A stretch of 64,000 nucleotides of DNA from contig NZ_OW824151.1 in assembly GCF_942548115.1 (NCBI RefSeq), positions 2,852,001-2,916,000 of the forward strand, written 5' to 3'. The notes beneath the pieces are model-generated. The model was given only the letters and a program-made list of their open reading frames with translations. It searched no databases and was not told the origin of the DNA. A program made the position numbers and the translations under genes. The stretch is from Aeromicrobium sp. Leaf245. GTDB taxonomy: Bacteria; Actinomycetota; Actinomycetes; Propionibacteriales; Nocardioidaceae. This document shows, in pieces, positions 1 through 7,893 of the stretch (position 1 is its first letter; the number at the start of each line of letters is the position of its first letter).

Positions 1-476
1 CCGTCCGGCACCGGCAGGCCCAGCCAGCGTGCGGCGAGCACCCGCAGGCTGTGCCCGTGGGCGAAGACCAGGGCACGCCCCTCGGTGGCCCGCACCCGCG
101 CCACCACGCGGTCGAGACGTCCAGCCACGTCATCGGCGCTCTCCCCGCCCGGCACGGGGTGGCTCCAGATGGTCCAGCCCGGCACCTGCTCGCGGATCTG
201 CGGCGTGGTCAGCCCCTCGTAGTCGCCGTAGTCCCACTCCGCCAGGTCACCCTCGACCGTGGCCTCGCCGAACCCGGCGAGCGCTGCCGTGCGGCGCGCC
301 CGCAGACGAGGGCTCGTGAGCACGAGGTCGAAGTGCTCGTCCGCCAGGACCGGGGCCAGGGCTCGTGCCGTGGCCTCGCCTGCAGGAGTGAGCGGCAGGT
401 CCGTCGTGCCCGTGTGCTTGCCGACGGCGCTCCACTCGGTCTCCCCGTGCCGGACGAGGAAGAGCGTGGCGCCCAT
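1..476 (-). CDS. Histidine phosphatase family protein (3' end cut by window)
   Basis: This is a phosphoglycerate mutase-like phosphatase whose C-terminus lies beyond the left edge. The N-terminus carries the RHGE catalytic motif (LVRHGETEW, residues 7-15). The second catalytic histidine is visible in FAHGHSLRVLA near the cut. The ATG overlaps the TGA of the upstream MaoC gene as TGATG, so the two are probably translationally coupled. The substrate cannot be told from sequence; family members dephosphorylate sugar phosphates, nucleotides or proteins. Confidence 0.88.
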   Translation of the reverse strand, partial: MGATLFLVRHGETEWSAVGKHTGTTDLPLTPAGEATARALAPVLADEHFDLVLTSPRLRARRTAALAGFGEATVEGDLAEWDYGDYEGLTTPQIREQVPGWTIWSHPVPGGESADDVAGRLDRVVARVRATEGRALVFAHGHSLRVLAARWLGLPVPD

Positions 477-1519
477 CAGCGCGGGACCAGGACCCACAGG
501 TCGAGGTCGAGCAGCACGCCGTCGGCGTACTTCCCGTCCTCGCCGTGCAGGGTGGTGCTCTCGTCGCGGCCCTTCGTCGCCACCAGGCGCAGGCGGAGGG
601 CTCCGACACCCGTCCCCTCCCAGGCGGCGGGCGTGGCCTTGTCGAGCACCTCCGACCACGCGTACACGGTGTCACCCGCGAACGCCGGGGCCACGTGGGA
701 GCCGGCGTTGATCGCCGCCACCAGCTGCGCGTTGGCGAGCCCGTTGAACGAGAGCGCACGGGCCATCGAGATCACGTGCCCGCCGTAGACGAGCTGCTTG
801 CCGTCGGGGCGGGCCTCGGTGTTGAAGTGGACCTTGGCGGTGTTCTGCCACAGGCGCGTGGCCATCATGTGCTCGGCCTCGCTCAGGGTCACGCCGTCGA
901 CGTGGTCGATCGTCTCGCCCACCGTGTAGTCGTCGAAGCGGTGCGGCTCGCCGGCGGCCGACGTGTCGTAGTGGGTGAGGTCGAGCCCGGCCGGGAGCAC
1001 CAGGTCGTCGGGGGCGACGGCGTCGGCCACTGCCGGGACGACCGTCTCGGGGGCCGGCGCGTCAGCGTCCCGCTTGTGCACCATGACCCAGCGCACCCAG
1101 TCGAGCGCGACCTCGCCCCGCTGGTTGGTGGCCGTGGACCGCACGTAGACGACACCGGTGCGACCGTTGGAGTTCTGCTTGAGGCCGATGACCTCCGAGC
1201 TGGTCCGCAGCGTGTCGCCGGTGACCACGGGCCGATGGAACCGGCACTCGGCGTACCCGAGGTTCGCCACGGCGTTGAGCGAGACGTCGGGGACCGTCTT
1301 GCCGAAGGCCACGTGGAAGGCGACGAGGTCCTCGACCGGGTGCGGAGCCAGGCCGACCGAGGCGGCGAACTCCGCCGACGACGGGATCGCGAACCGCGTC
1401 GGGTAGATCGCACCGTAGAGGGCGCGGTCGCCGTCGGTGATCGTCCGCGGGGTGGCGTGCTCGATCACCTGCCCGACGCTGAAGTCCTCGAAGAAGTTGC
1501 CGGGGTTGGTCTTGGTCAT
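476..1519 (-). CDS. mch: Double hotdog MaoC dehydratase, probable mesaconyl-CoA (beta-methylmalyl-CoA) hydratase
   Basis: The 347-aa protein has two tandem MaoC/hotdog halves. The first begins FFEDFSVGQVIEHATPRTIT and the second RFDDYTVGETIDHVDGVTLS. Length and two-domain layout fit mesaconyl-CoA hydratase (Mch) of the ethylmalonyl-CoA pathway, which interconverts mesaconyl-CoA and beta-methylmalyl-CoA. The start was placed at the ATG with an AGGAG ribosome site (ccaggagagcc) rather than at an upstream start that adds 32 Arg/Pro-rich residues. Two malyl-CoA lyase-type genes, the next pathway step, lie in the same window at 56.1-58.0 kb. Another MaoC-type hydratase specificity remains possible. 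Confidence 0.8.
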   Translation of the reverse strand: MTKTNPGNFFEDFSVGQVIEHATPRTITDGDRALYGAIYPTRFAIPSSAEFAASVGLAPHPVEDLVAFHVAFGKTVPDVSLNAVANLGYAECRFHRPVVTGDTLRTSSEVIGLKQNSNGRTGVVYVRSTATNQRGEVALDWVRWVMVHKRDADAPAPETVVPAVADAVAPDDLVLPAGLDLTHYDTSAAGEPHRFDDYTVGETIDHVDGVTLSEAEHMMATRLWQNTAKVHFNTEARPDGKQLVYGGHVISMARALSFNGLANAQLVAAINAGSHVAPAFAGDTVYAWSEVLDKATPAAWEGTGVGALRLRLVATKGRDESTTLHGEDGKYADGVLLDLDLWVLVPR

Positions 1520-1589
1520 GGCTCTCCTGGTTCGCGTCCCGTCGGCCTCGACGAGACGTGGGACGTCGCGGCGCTCGTGCCGCGGTGGG

Positions 1590-2084
1590 TCAGACGAACG
1601 GGTTGGGGCGGGCACCCGGGAGGTCGGCGATGAGCTCCTGCGCCTTGGCCCGGTGCTTGTGCTCGACCATCACCTCGTACTTGGTGGCGACGACGCTGCT
1701 GACCGAGCTGAAGTCCCTCCGGCCCCGGGTGGCCGCGTAGCCGAGCAGGGCCCACACGACGCCAAAGACGATCCCGATGCCGAGACCGCCGACGACCGTC
1801 TGCAGCCACGTGCTCTCCTCGCTGAAGATGCCGAGCAGGAGGCCCACGAGCACACCCAGCCAACCGCCGGAGGCCGCTCCGGCGCCGGCGACGCGGCTGG
1901 TCGTCAACCGCCCGGTCACCCGCTCGACCTGCTTGAGGTCGGTGCCGACCACGAGCAGGTTCTGGACCGGGAACTCCTTGTCGGAGAGGTGGTCGACGAC
2001 CTTCTGGGCGGTGGCGTAGTCGTCGTAGACACCGAGCGACTGGGGGAACTCGAGCGAGAAGAGTCCCTGGTTCACGGGAGGCAT
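1590..2084 (-). CDS. General stress protein 17M-like membrane protein
   Basis: The 164-aa protein begins with the general stress protein 17M-like domain (LGVYDDYATAQKVVDHLSDK...LLVVGTDLKQVERVTGRL). Two hydrophobic glycine-rich helices follow (about residues 65-120), then a charged tail rich in Arg/Lys. Proteins of this type are common and uncharacterised in actinobacteria; a stress role is inferred from family naming only. A TAGACT -10 element ends 6 nt before the ATG, so the transcript is probably leaderless. Confidence 0.75.
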   Translation of the reverse strand: MPPVNQGLFSLEFPQSLGVYDDYATAQKVVDHLSDKEFPVQNLLVVGTDLKQVERVTGRLTTSRVAGAGAASGGWLGVLVGLLLGIFSEESTWLQTVVGGLGIGIVFGVVWALLGYAATRGRRDFSSVSSVVATKYEVMVEHKHRAKAQELIADLPGARPNPFV

Positions 2085-2137
2085 GCGGTCAGTCTAGGCC
2101 GCGGCCCACCGCGCGCCCCGTGGTCGCCGTCTGGTGG

Positions 2138-4726
2138 TCACGACCAGCTCGAGCGCAGCAACGTCACCACGTCGAGCGGCGTGGTGCCGTACGCCGAGAC
2201 CAGGGCGGCCGTCCCGACGTCCGAGCCGGCCGCGACCACGGTCGACGGGCCGAACCACCGCGCCCAGGCCTGCTCGAACGCTCGCCGACGTCCGGCGTTG
2301 CGGCCGAGCTCGGCGGGGACCCCGAACCAGGTCCGGGCGACGGGACGGGCGCGGCCGAGCAGCACCCGCCAGCCGGCCCCGGCGGTCGGCGAGGGTGCCT
2401 GGTGCCGCGCAATGAGCCACCGTGGGGCGACGACCGGACCCAGGAGCTCCTCGACCAGGTCGACGAACAGCGACGACGTCGACGCGTCCGCGTCGAGCTC
2501 GAACCGGTAGGTGCCCGTGGCGTCGACCACGGCCCGCACCCCGACCGCACCGGGGCCGCCGAGCCCGGCGGACGCCATGGCGTCGGCCACCACCCACGCA
2601 TGCGCGGCGAGCCCGGGGTCACGCGACGCCTCCCGCGCCGCGTCCCACGGCGACCACCGCGCTGACCGACCGGTCCCGACGACACCTGCCTCGCCCATCC
2701 GCGCCCAGGGCGGCGTGGGGGCGTCCACGGTCCGCGGTGGCTCGGTCTCCCTCGACGGCCCCTCCTCCCGGACCCGGATGGCTCGCCGCACCTCGTCGCG
2801 GTACGCCTCCCCCACCCGCCAGCGTGCGCGGATCACGTCGCGCTCGGCCGTCCGCTGGGCCATGTCCAAGGTGACCACCGGGAAGAGGTCGGTCTCCGGC
2901 GGCGCGAACGGCGAGAACCGTGCGTCCACGTGGGCGACCCCGGAGACGACCTGGCCGTCGTCGTCCACGCCGAAGTAGCCGTCGTGCTTGCGGACGAAGC
3001 GGCGCCAGTCGGAGTCACCACCGGGGTGGTCGGGTGCCACGCAGACCACGCTCCACGTCGTGGCGACCTTGTCGGGCCACGTCGGGTCGACGCGCAGGGC
3101 GCGGCCCCGGGTCTGCGTCACGGCCGACGTGGTCGACGCCGTCGACAGGTCGACGAGGGTCGAGACCCGGGGTGCGTCCCACCCCTCGCCGAGCAACGCT
3201 CGGGTGCCCACGAGCACGTCGCAGTGCCCCGCCTGGAAGGCACGGGTCACGAGCGGCACCCACCGTCGGCTCGACCACGCGCCCACCAGCCGGTGGAACC
3301 GGCCCTCGAGGCCGGGCAGCGGCTCCGTGGCCAGGTCGAGGCCCGGGTCCAGCCCACGGAGCACCTCGACCAGCCGGCCAGCGTGCTCCGCGCCGGCCGC
3401 GACGGTGCGCCCGGTGAGCAGCACCGGCTCGAAGCCCGCGTCGAGCAGGGCGTCCATGACCTCCAGCGCCGAACCGTGCTCGGCCGGCGCGTCGCGCAGC
3501 ACGAGCGACGACGTCGGTGAGGCGCGCTCGTGGTCGCACACCACCACGGCCCGCAACCGGTCGCCGAGGGCGGACCGCTCGGCCAGCAGCACCTCGGCCG
3601 CGGCGCGCATCTTGTTGGCACTGCGCGACAGCACGCGGTCCACCGCGGACCCGGCCCCGCTCACCCCGCGGCGGGTGACCCGGAACCCGATCCCCGGCAT
3701 CGCCTTGCGCAGGTCCTCGATGACGGAGCGGTCCTGGTCGAGCTCGCTGCGGGCCAGGCAGCCACGCACCCAGTCGTCGACGAGCCGCGCCCAGTCGTCG
3801 GCCGTCAGGTCGGTGCGGTGCTGCTCGCGCAGCACCGCACCCTCGGGCAGGTCGAGCAGCCCGGCGGCGACGAGTCGCAGCACCGAGGTCGCCAGCTCGG
3901 GCTCGTCGCGCTCGAGAAGGGCCCACGGGACGGGGAGCTCCCCGATCCTCCGGTCGAACCAGACCAGCAGAGGCACGGACCCGTACCCGGGGCTCAGCAG
4001 CTCGGTGGTCAGCTCGGCGAACCTCGTCGCCGAGGACGCGAGCCACGCCTCCTCCTCGTCCGAGGGGCGGGTCAGCCAGGCCAGCTCCGCGAACGGTGCG
4101 AGGACACCCTCGCGAACGGCCGCAGGGATCGACGCCTGGTAGACCACGTCACCGAACAGCTCGTCGACCTGCTCGGCCTGGCGACGGCTCAGGACGCCGG
4201 GCGGGGTGGCCGTGAGGCCGAGCACGAGCACGTCCTCCAGGGGGTCGAGCACCTCGCGGAGCAGGGCTCCCCAGACCTCGAGCAGGTGGTGGCACTCGTC
4301 GAGCAGCACCGCGAGGGGTCCGGCGTCCCGCAGCGCGGCGACGAGCGCCCGTCCGTTGTCGTGCAGGCGGTCGACGAGACTGCCCTCGTCCCCGTCCTCG
4401 CCCTCGTCGGGCGAGAACGAGGCGAGCGACTGGTAGGTGAGCACCGTGACGTCGGCCGTGAGGTCCCGCTCGGCACTCGCGGGCCCTCGTCCGTACCGCT
4501 CCCAGGTGGCGATCCACTGTGCCTGGATGGCGGTGTTGGGGACGAGGACGACGGCGCGCCGGCCCTCCTCGGCGAGGCGTGCGGCCACCAGCTCGGTGCC
4601 GAGGACCGTCTTGCCGGCCCCGGGCGGGAGCGACACCCAGTACCGACGTCGACCGGCCGCCCGCGCCCGCTCCACCGCGGCCAGGGCCTCGGCCTGGAAG
4701 CGCCGCAGGACGAAGGGGTCGGGCAT
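2138..4726 (-). CDS. DEAD/DEAH-box helicase, large superfamily 2 protein
   Basis: This 862-aa SF2 ATPase has Walker A PPGAGKT (residues 34-40), Walker B/DEAH-like DECHH (143-147), motif III GLTATP and a C-terminal motif VI, QTRGRALRVD. The region between the helicase lobes is long, and the C-terminal 250 residues match no domain I recognise. It probably acts on DNA or RNA with 3'-5' type II-restriction-like or UvrB-like architecture, but the substrate is unknown. The ATG was chosen because the conserved MPDPFVLRRFQAEAL start precedes Walker A by a normal distance; the reading frame stays open upstream inside the neighbouring hydrolase gene, which is an artefact of high GC. Confidence 0.85.
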   Translation of the reverse strand: MPDPFVLRRFQAEALAAVERARAAGRRRYWVSLPPGAGKTVLGTELVAARLAEEGRRAVVLVPNTAIQAQWIATWERYGRGPASAERDLTADVTVLTYQSLASFSPDEGEDGDEGSLVDRLHDNGRALVAALRDAGPLAVLLDECHHLLEVWGALLREVLDPLEDVLVLGLTATPPGVLSRRQAEQVDELFGDVVYQASIPAAVREGVLAPFAELAWLTRPSDEEEAWLASSATRFAELTTELLSPGYGSVPLLVWFDRRIGELPVPWALLERDEPELATSVLRLVAAGLLDLPEGAVLREQHRTDLTADDWARLVDDWVRGCLARSELDQDRSVIEDLRKAMPGIGFRVTRRGVSGAGSAVDRVLSRSANKMRAAAEVLLAERSALGDRLRAVVVCDHERASPTSSLVLRDAPAEHGSALEVMDALLDAGFEPVLLTGRTVAAGAEHAGRLVEVLRGLDPGLDLATEPLPGLEGRFHRLVGAWSSRRWVPLVTRAFQAGHCDVLVGTRALLGEGWDAPRVSTLVDLSTASTTSAVTQTRGRALRVDPTWPDKVATTWSVVCVAPDHPGGDSDWRRFVRKHDGYFGVDDDGQVVSGVAHVDARFSPFAPPETDLFPVVTLDMAQRTAERDVIRARWRVGEAYRDEVRRAIRVREEGPSRETEPPRTVDAPTPPWARMGEAGVVGTGRSARWSPWDAAREASRDPGLAAHAWVVADAMASAGLGGPGAVGVRAVVDATGTYRFELDADASTSSLFVDLVEELLGPVVAPRWLIARHQAPSPTAGAGWRVLLGRARPVARTWFGVPAELGRNAGRRRAFEQAWARWFGPSTVVAAGSDVGTAALVSAYGTTPLDVVTLLRSSWS

Positions 4727-4800
4727 GGCGTCCTCTGCGGGTCGGGAAGGTGGTCGCGATCTGCCAGCGTAGGAGCCGGGCCGCCCCCTCGCCCGACCGC

Positions 4801-5691
4801 TCAGGCCACGGGCACGTGACGACCCAGGAACGCCAGCTCGTCGCGCACCGTCGTCTCGAACTCCTCGCCCACGTAGATGTCGAAGTGGCCGGTGTCGCGG
4901 CGCACCACCTCGCCGTGCGGCGCGCGTGCGACGTGCCGCAGCGTGGCCCTCGCCGGCGCCACCGTGTCGCGCTCGCAGACCACGAAGAGGGCCGGACAGC
5001 CAAGACGGCGGGCACGGGCCCCGGGGCGCCCGGTGGCGATCGAGAGGGCCACGCGCGCCGCGACCTCGTTGCGGAAGGTCGAGCCGTCCTCGACCAGCGC
5101 GAGGTAGCCGGGAACGGCGTCCGGCGCGGTCATGAGGGCGACGGTGCCCGGCTCCCCCGCGAGGGGGATGGTCCGAGGGGGACGACGGAACCACGAGCCG
5201 ACCAGGTCGCGAAGCGCCCTGGCCGTGACCCGCAGGGACGTCAGCGGGCGCACGGCGAGGCTCGACGCCAGGCCGTCGGTGTACGGGCACTGCGACACCA
5301 CGGCAGCCAGGCGCGGATCCTGCGCGCCCACGGCGATGACGTGCCCACCGGAGAACGAGGACCCCCACAGCACGACCCGGTCGGGGTCGACGCCCGGCAG
5401 CGTCCGCGCGAACGCGACCGCCGCCGCCCAGTCCTGGCGTTGACGCCGGACCGAGAGCAGCTGGCGCGGCTCGCCGCCGCTCGCACCGAAGTGCCGGTAG
5501 TCGAACACCAGGCACACGTATCCCGCCTCGGCGAAGCGCTCGGCGAACGCGTCGAGCCGCATCTCCCGCACGCCGCCCAGGCCGTGGGCCATGACGACCA
5601 CCGGACGGCCGGGGTCGCCGGCGGGTCGGTACACCCAGGCCGCGCAGGACGTCCCGTGCGACGTGAACGTGACGTCCTCGCGCTGCGTCAT
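4801..5691 (-). CDS. Alpha/beta hydrolase
   Basis: The 296-aa alpha/beta hydrolase has an oxyanion-region motif MAHGLGGVREMR and a nucleophile elbow GSSFSGG. The catalytic acid is near VCERDTVAPA and the histidine is in DTGHFDIYVG. The profile resembles dienelactone hydrolase/BAAT-like peptidase families. It is not clearly secreted. Its start lies about 17 bp after the stop of the upstream acyl-CoA dehydrogenase gene, so the two may be cotranscribed. The substrate cannot be assigned. Confidence 0.85.
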   Translation of the reverse strand: MTQREDVTFTSHGTSCAAWVYRPAGDPGRPVVVMAHGLGGVREMRLDAFAERFAEAGYVCLVFDYRHFGASGGEPRQLLSVRRQRQDWAAAVAFARTLPGVDPDRVVLWGSSFSGGHVIAVGAQDPRLAAVVSQCPYTDGLASSLAVRPLTSLRVTARALRDLVGSWFRRPPRTIPLAGEPGTVALMTAPDAVPGYLALVEDGSTFRNEVAARVALSIATGRPGARARRLGCPALFVVCERDTVAPARATLRHVARAPHGEVVRRDTGHFDIYVGEEFETTVRDELAFLGRHVPVA

Positions 5692-5707
5692 CGGTCCGTC
5701 GCCCCGG

Positions 5708-6901
5708 TCAGAGCTTGTAGTCCTTGAGGAGCGCCCGGCCGATGATCATCTTCTGGATGTCGGACGTGCCCTCGCCGATCAGCATGAACTTGACCTCGCG
5801 CATGAGGCGCTCGATCTCGTACTCCTTGGAGTAGCCGTAGCCGCCGTGGATGCGGAAGGAGTCCTCGACGACCTCGTTGGCGTACTCGCTGGCAAGCATC
5901 TTGGCCATGCCGGCCTCGACGTCCATGCGCTTGCCGGTGTCCTTCAGGCGGGCCGAGCGGACCATCATGGCGTGGATCGTCTCGACCTTGGTGGCCATCT
6001 CGGCCAGGCGGAACAGCACGGCCTGGTGGTCGGCGATCTGCTTGCCGAAGGTCTTGCGCTGCTGGGCGTAGGCGATCGCGAGCTCGAAGCCCCGGATCGC
6101 GAGGCCGCAGGCGCGGGCGGCGACGTTGACGCGCCCGACCTCGACACCGTCCATCATCTGGAAGAAGCCCTTGCCGGGCTCGCCGCCGAGGATCTGGTCG
6201 GCCGAGATCTTGTGGTCCTCGAGGATCAGCTCGGTCGTCTCGACGCCCTTGTAGCCCATCTTCGCGATCTTGCCGGGCACCGTGACGCCCTGGGCCGTCT
6301 CGCCGAAGCCCGGCTCCTTCTCGACCAGGAACGTGGTCATGTTCTTGTAGACCGAGTCCGCACCCTCGTCGGTCTTGCACAACGTCGCCACGAGCGTGGA
6401 CGTGCCGCCGTTGGTCAGCCACATCTTCTGGCCGGTGATCGAGTACGAGCCGTCGTCGGCCTTCGTGGCCTTGGTCGAGATCGCCGAGACGTCGGACCCC
6501 AGGCCCGGCTCGGACATGCTGAACGCGCCGCGGACCTCGCCGGTGGCCATCTTCGGCAGGTACTTCTTCTTCTGCTCCTCCGTGCCGTGCTGGATCAGCA
6601 GGTAGGCGACGATGAAGTGGGTGTTGATGACGCCCGAGACGCTCATCCAGCCGCGGGCGATCTCCTCGACCACGAGCGCGTACGTCAGCAGCGACTCCCC
6701 CAGCCCGTCGTACTCCTCGGGGATCGTCAGGCCGAAGACGCCGAGCTCCTTGAGTCCCTCGATGATCTCGGTCGGGTACTCGTCGGCGTGCTCGAGCTCC
6801 TGGGCGACGGGGATGATCTTCTCGTCGACGAACTCGCGGATCGTCGAGAGGATCGCGGTCTGCTCCTCGGTGAGGCCCTCGGTGCTGGCAAGACGTCCCA
6901 T
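5708..6901 (-). CDS. Acyl-CoA dehydrogenase
   Basis: The 397-aa flavoprotein has the full acyl-CoA dehydrogenase fold: an N-terminal helical domain, the FAD/substrate motif FSMSEPGLGSDV, the middle beta domain KMWLTNGGTSTL, and a C-terminal helical domain ending RIHGGYGYSKEYEIERLMRE with IGEGTSDIQ. It oxidises an acyl-CoA to the enoyl-CoA, passing electrons to ETF. Its length is that of ordinary acyl-CoA dehydrogenases, shorter than classical methylsuccinyl-CoA dehydrogenases of about 550 aa. A role in the ethylmalonyl-CoA pathway with the nearby Mch is therefore only a possibility. An AGGAG ribosome site precedes the ATG, and a perfect palindrome sits in the promoter. Confidence 0.9.
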   Translation of the reverse strand: MGRLASTEGLTEEQTAILSTIREFVDEKIIPVAQELEHADEYPTEIIEGLKELGVFGLTIPEEYDGLGESLLTYALVVEEIARGWMSVSGVINTHFIVAYLLIQHGTEEQKKKYLPKMATGEVRGAFSMSEPGLGSDVSAISTKATKADDGSYSITGQKMWLTNGGTSTLVATLCKTDEGADSVYKNMTTFLVEKEPGFGETAQGVTVPGKIAKMGYKGVETTELILEDHKISADQILGGEPGKGFFQMMDGVEVGRVNVAARACGLAIRGFELAIAYAQQRKTFGKQIADHQAVLFRLAEMATKVETIHAMMVRSARLKDTGKRMDVEAGMAKMLASEYANEVVEDSFRIHGGYGYSKEYEIERLMREVKFMLIGEGTSDIQKMIIGRALLKDYKL

Positions 6902-6933
6902 GCGTGCTCCTGAGTCTGGTGGGGTGACGTCCT

Positions 6934-6950
6934 GACCATACCGATCGGTA
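6934..6950 (-). promoter_or_regulatory. Acyl-CoA dehydrogenase promoter with palindromic operator
   Basis: A perfect 12-bp palindrome TACCGATCGGTA (6939-6950) overlaps a TATGGT -10 hexamer (minus strand, 6939-6934), about 33 nt upstream of the ATG. This shape and position fit a TetR-type repressor site of the kind common on fatty-acid genes in actinobacteria. No regulator gene is adjacent. Confidence 0.55.
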
Positions 6951-7008
6951 ACGTCGCGCACCGCCCGACCTCGGGTGACCCACGGCACGTCGCCGCTGCG
7001 AGTCCCGC

Positions 7009-7875
7009 TCAGGCGACCGGTTCGACGGGGGTGCGTCGGGAGCGCACCACGACCACCAGACCCACCACGACGAGCCCCAGCCCGAGGTACACCCCGGCCG
7101 GAGGCGCCTGCCCGAGGAAGGCTGCGGCGAGGAGCGCCGCCGCGGGGACCTCGAGCAGCAGGAGCAGGGAGATGACGGTCGGGCTCATGACGACGAGCAG
7201 GTGGTTCAGCACCGAGTGCCCCAGCAGCTGGGCGCACACGGTGACGGAGGCGAGCAGCACCCACACGCGGGCGTCGTAGCCGACGAAGGAGGCGCCGGTG
7301 GCGACGCAGCCGACGGCCAGGACGAGTGCGCACACCCCGTAGCAGAGCGTCGTGTAGTGGGTCGTGGTCAGGCGCCGCCGGGCGCCCTCCCCCGCCACGA
7401 GGTAGAGCGCGGCACCGAGTCCGCCCACGATCGCGAGCAGGTCGCCCAGCAGGGCTCGCGACGACACGGTGAAGTCGACGCCCGAGACGACGAGCACTCC
7501 GACCGAGGCCACCGTGCAGCCGACGACGACCCGGCGCCCGGGCCGCACCCCCCGCAGCCGGTCGATGGCCACCACCCACACCAGCTGGGTGCACGTCAGC
7601 GCCGTCGCGGCCGCCACCGTCGTGAGCTTGAGCGCACCCACCCAGGCGGCGAAGTGCACCGCGAGCATCAGGCCGGCGAAGACCGTCCCGCGCAGGTCAC
7701 GCCACCGCAGGCCCGCCAGGTCGGCGCGCCGACGCACCGCGAACGGCGCGAGCACGGCCGTCGCCGCGGCGTTGCGCCAGAAGGCGATGACCAGGGCGGG
7801 TGCAGCCGTCGCTGCCATCAGCGGTCCGGAGGCGCTGACGCCCAGCAGGGCGACGACCGCGAGGAACCAGGTCAC
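7009..7875 (-). CDS. EamA/DMT-family transporter
   Basis: The 288-aa membrane protein has about ten predicted transmembrane helices in two EamA repeats, typical of drug/metabolite transporters such as RhaT or RarD relatives. The first repeat includes VIAFWRNAAATAVLAPF and LMLAVHFAAWVGAL, the second LLGHSVLNHLLVVMSPTV. It starts with GTG 18 bp after the stop of the VWA gene, so the pair may be an operon. The substrate is unknown. Confidence 0.85.
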   Translation of the reverse strand: MTWFLAVVALLGVSASGPLMAATAAPALVIAFWRNAAATAVLAPFAVRRRADLAGLRWRDLRGTVFAGLMLAVHFAAWVGALKLTTVAAATALTCTQLVWVVAIDRLRGVRPGRRVVVGCTVASVGVLVVSGVDFTVSSRALLGDLLAIVGGLGAALYLVAGEGARRRLTTTHYTTLCYGVCALVLAVGCVATGASFVGYDARVWVLLASVTVCAQLLGHSVLNHLLVVMSPTVISLLLLLEVPAAALLAAAFLGQAPPAGVYLGLGLVVVGLVVVVRSRRTPVEPVA

Positions 7876-7893
7876 GGGCGGACCCGTGACCGG

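Noticed and set aside
2138..5515. Helicase frame extended 263 residues upstream
   Set aside because: The extension lies antisense-free but inside the frame of the alpha/beta hydrolase gene at 4801-5691, which has clear catalytic motifs; the helicase fold begins at MPDPFVLRRF.
5708..7594. Acyl-CoA dehydrogenase frame extended by 231 residues
   Set aside because: The extra part overlaps the EamA transporter gene and contains no domain; the AGGAG-preceded ATG at 6901 is at the family's normal start.
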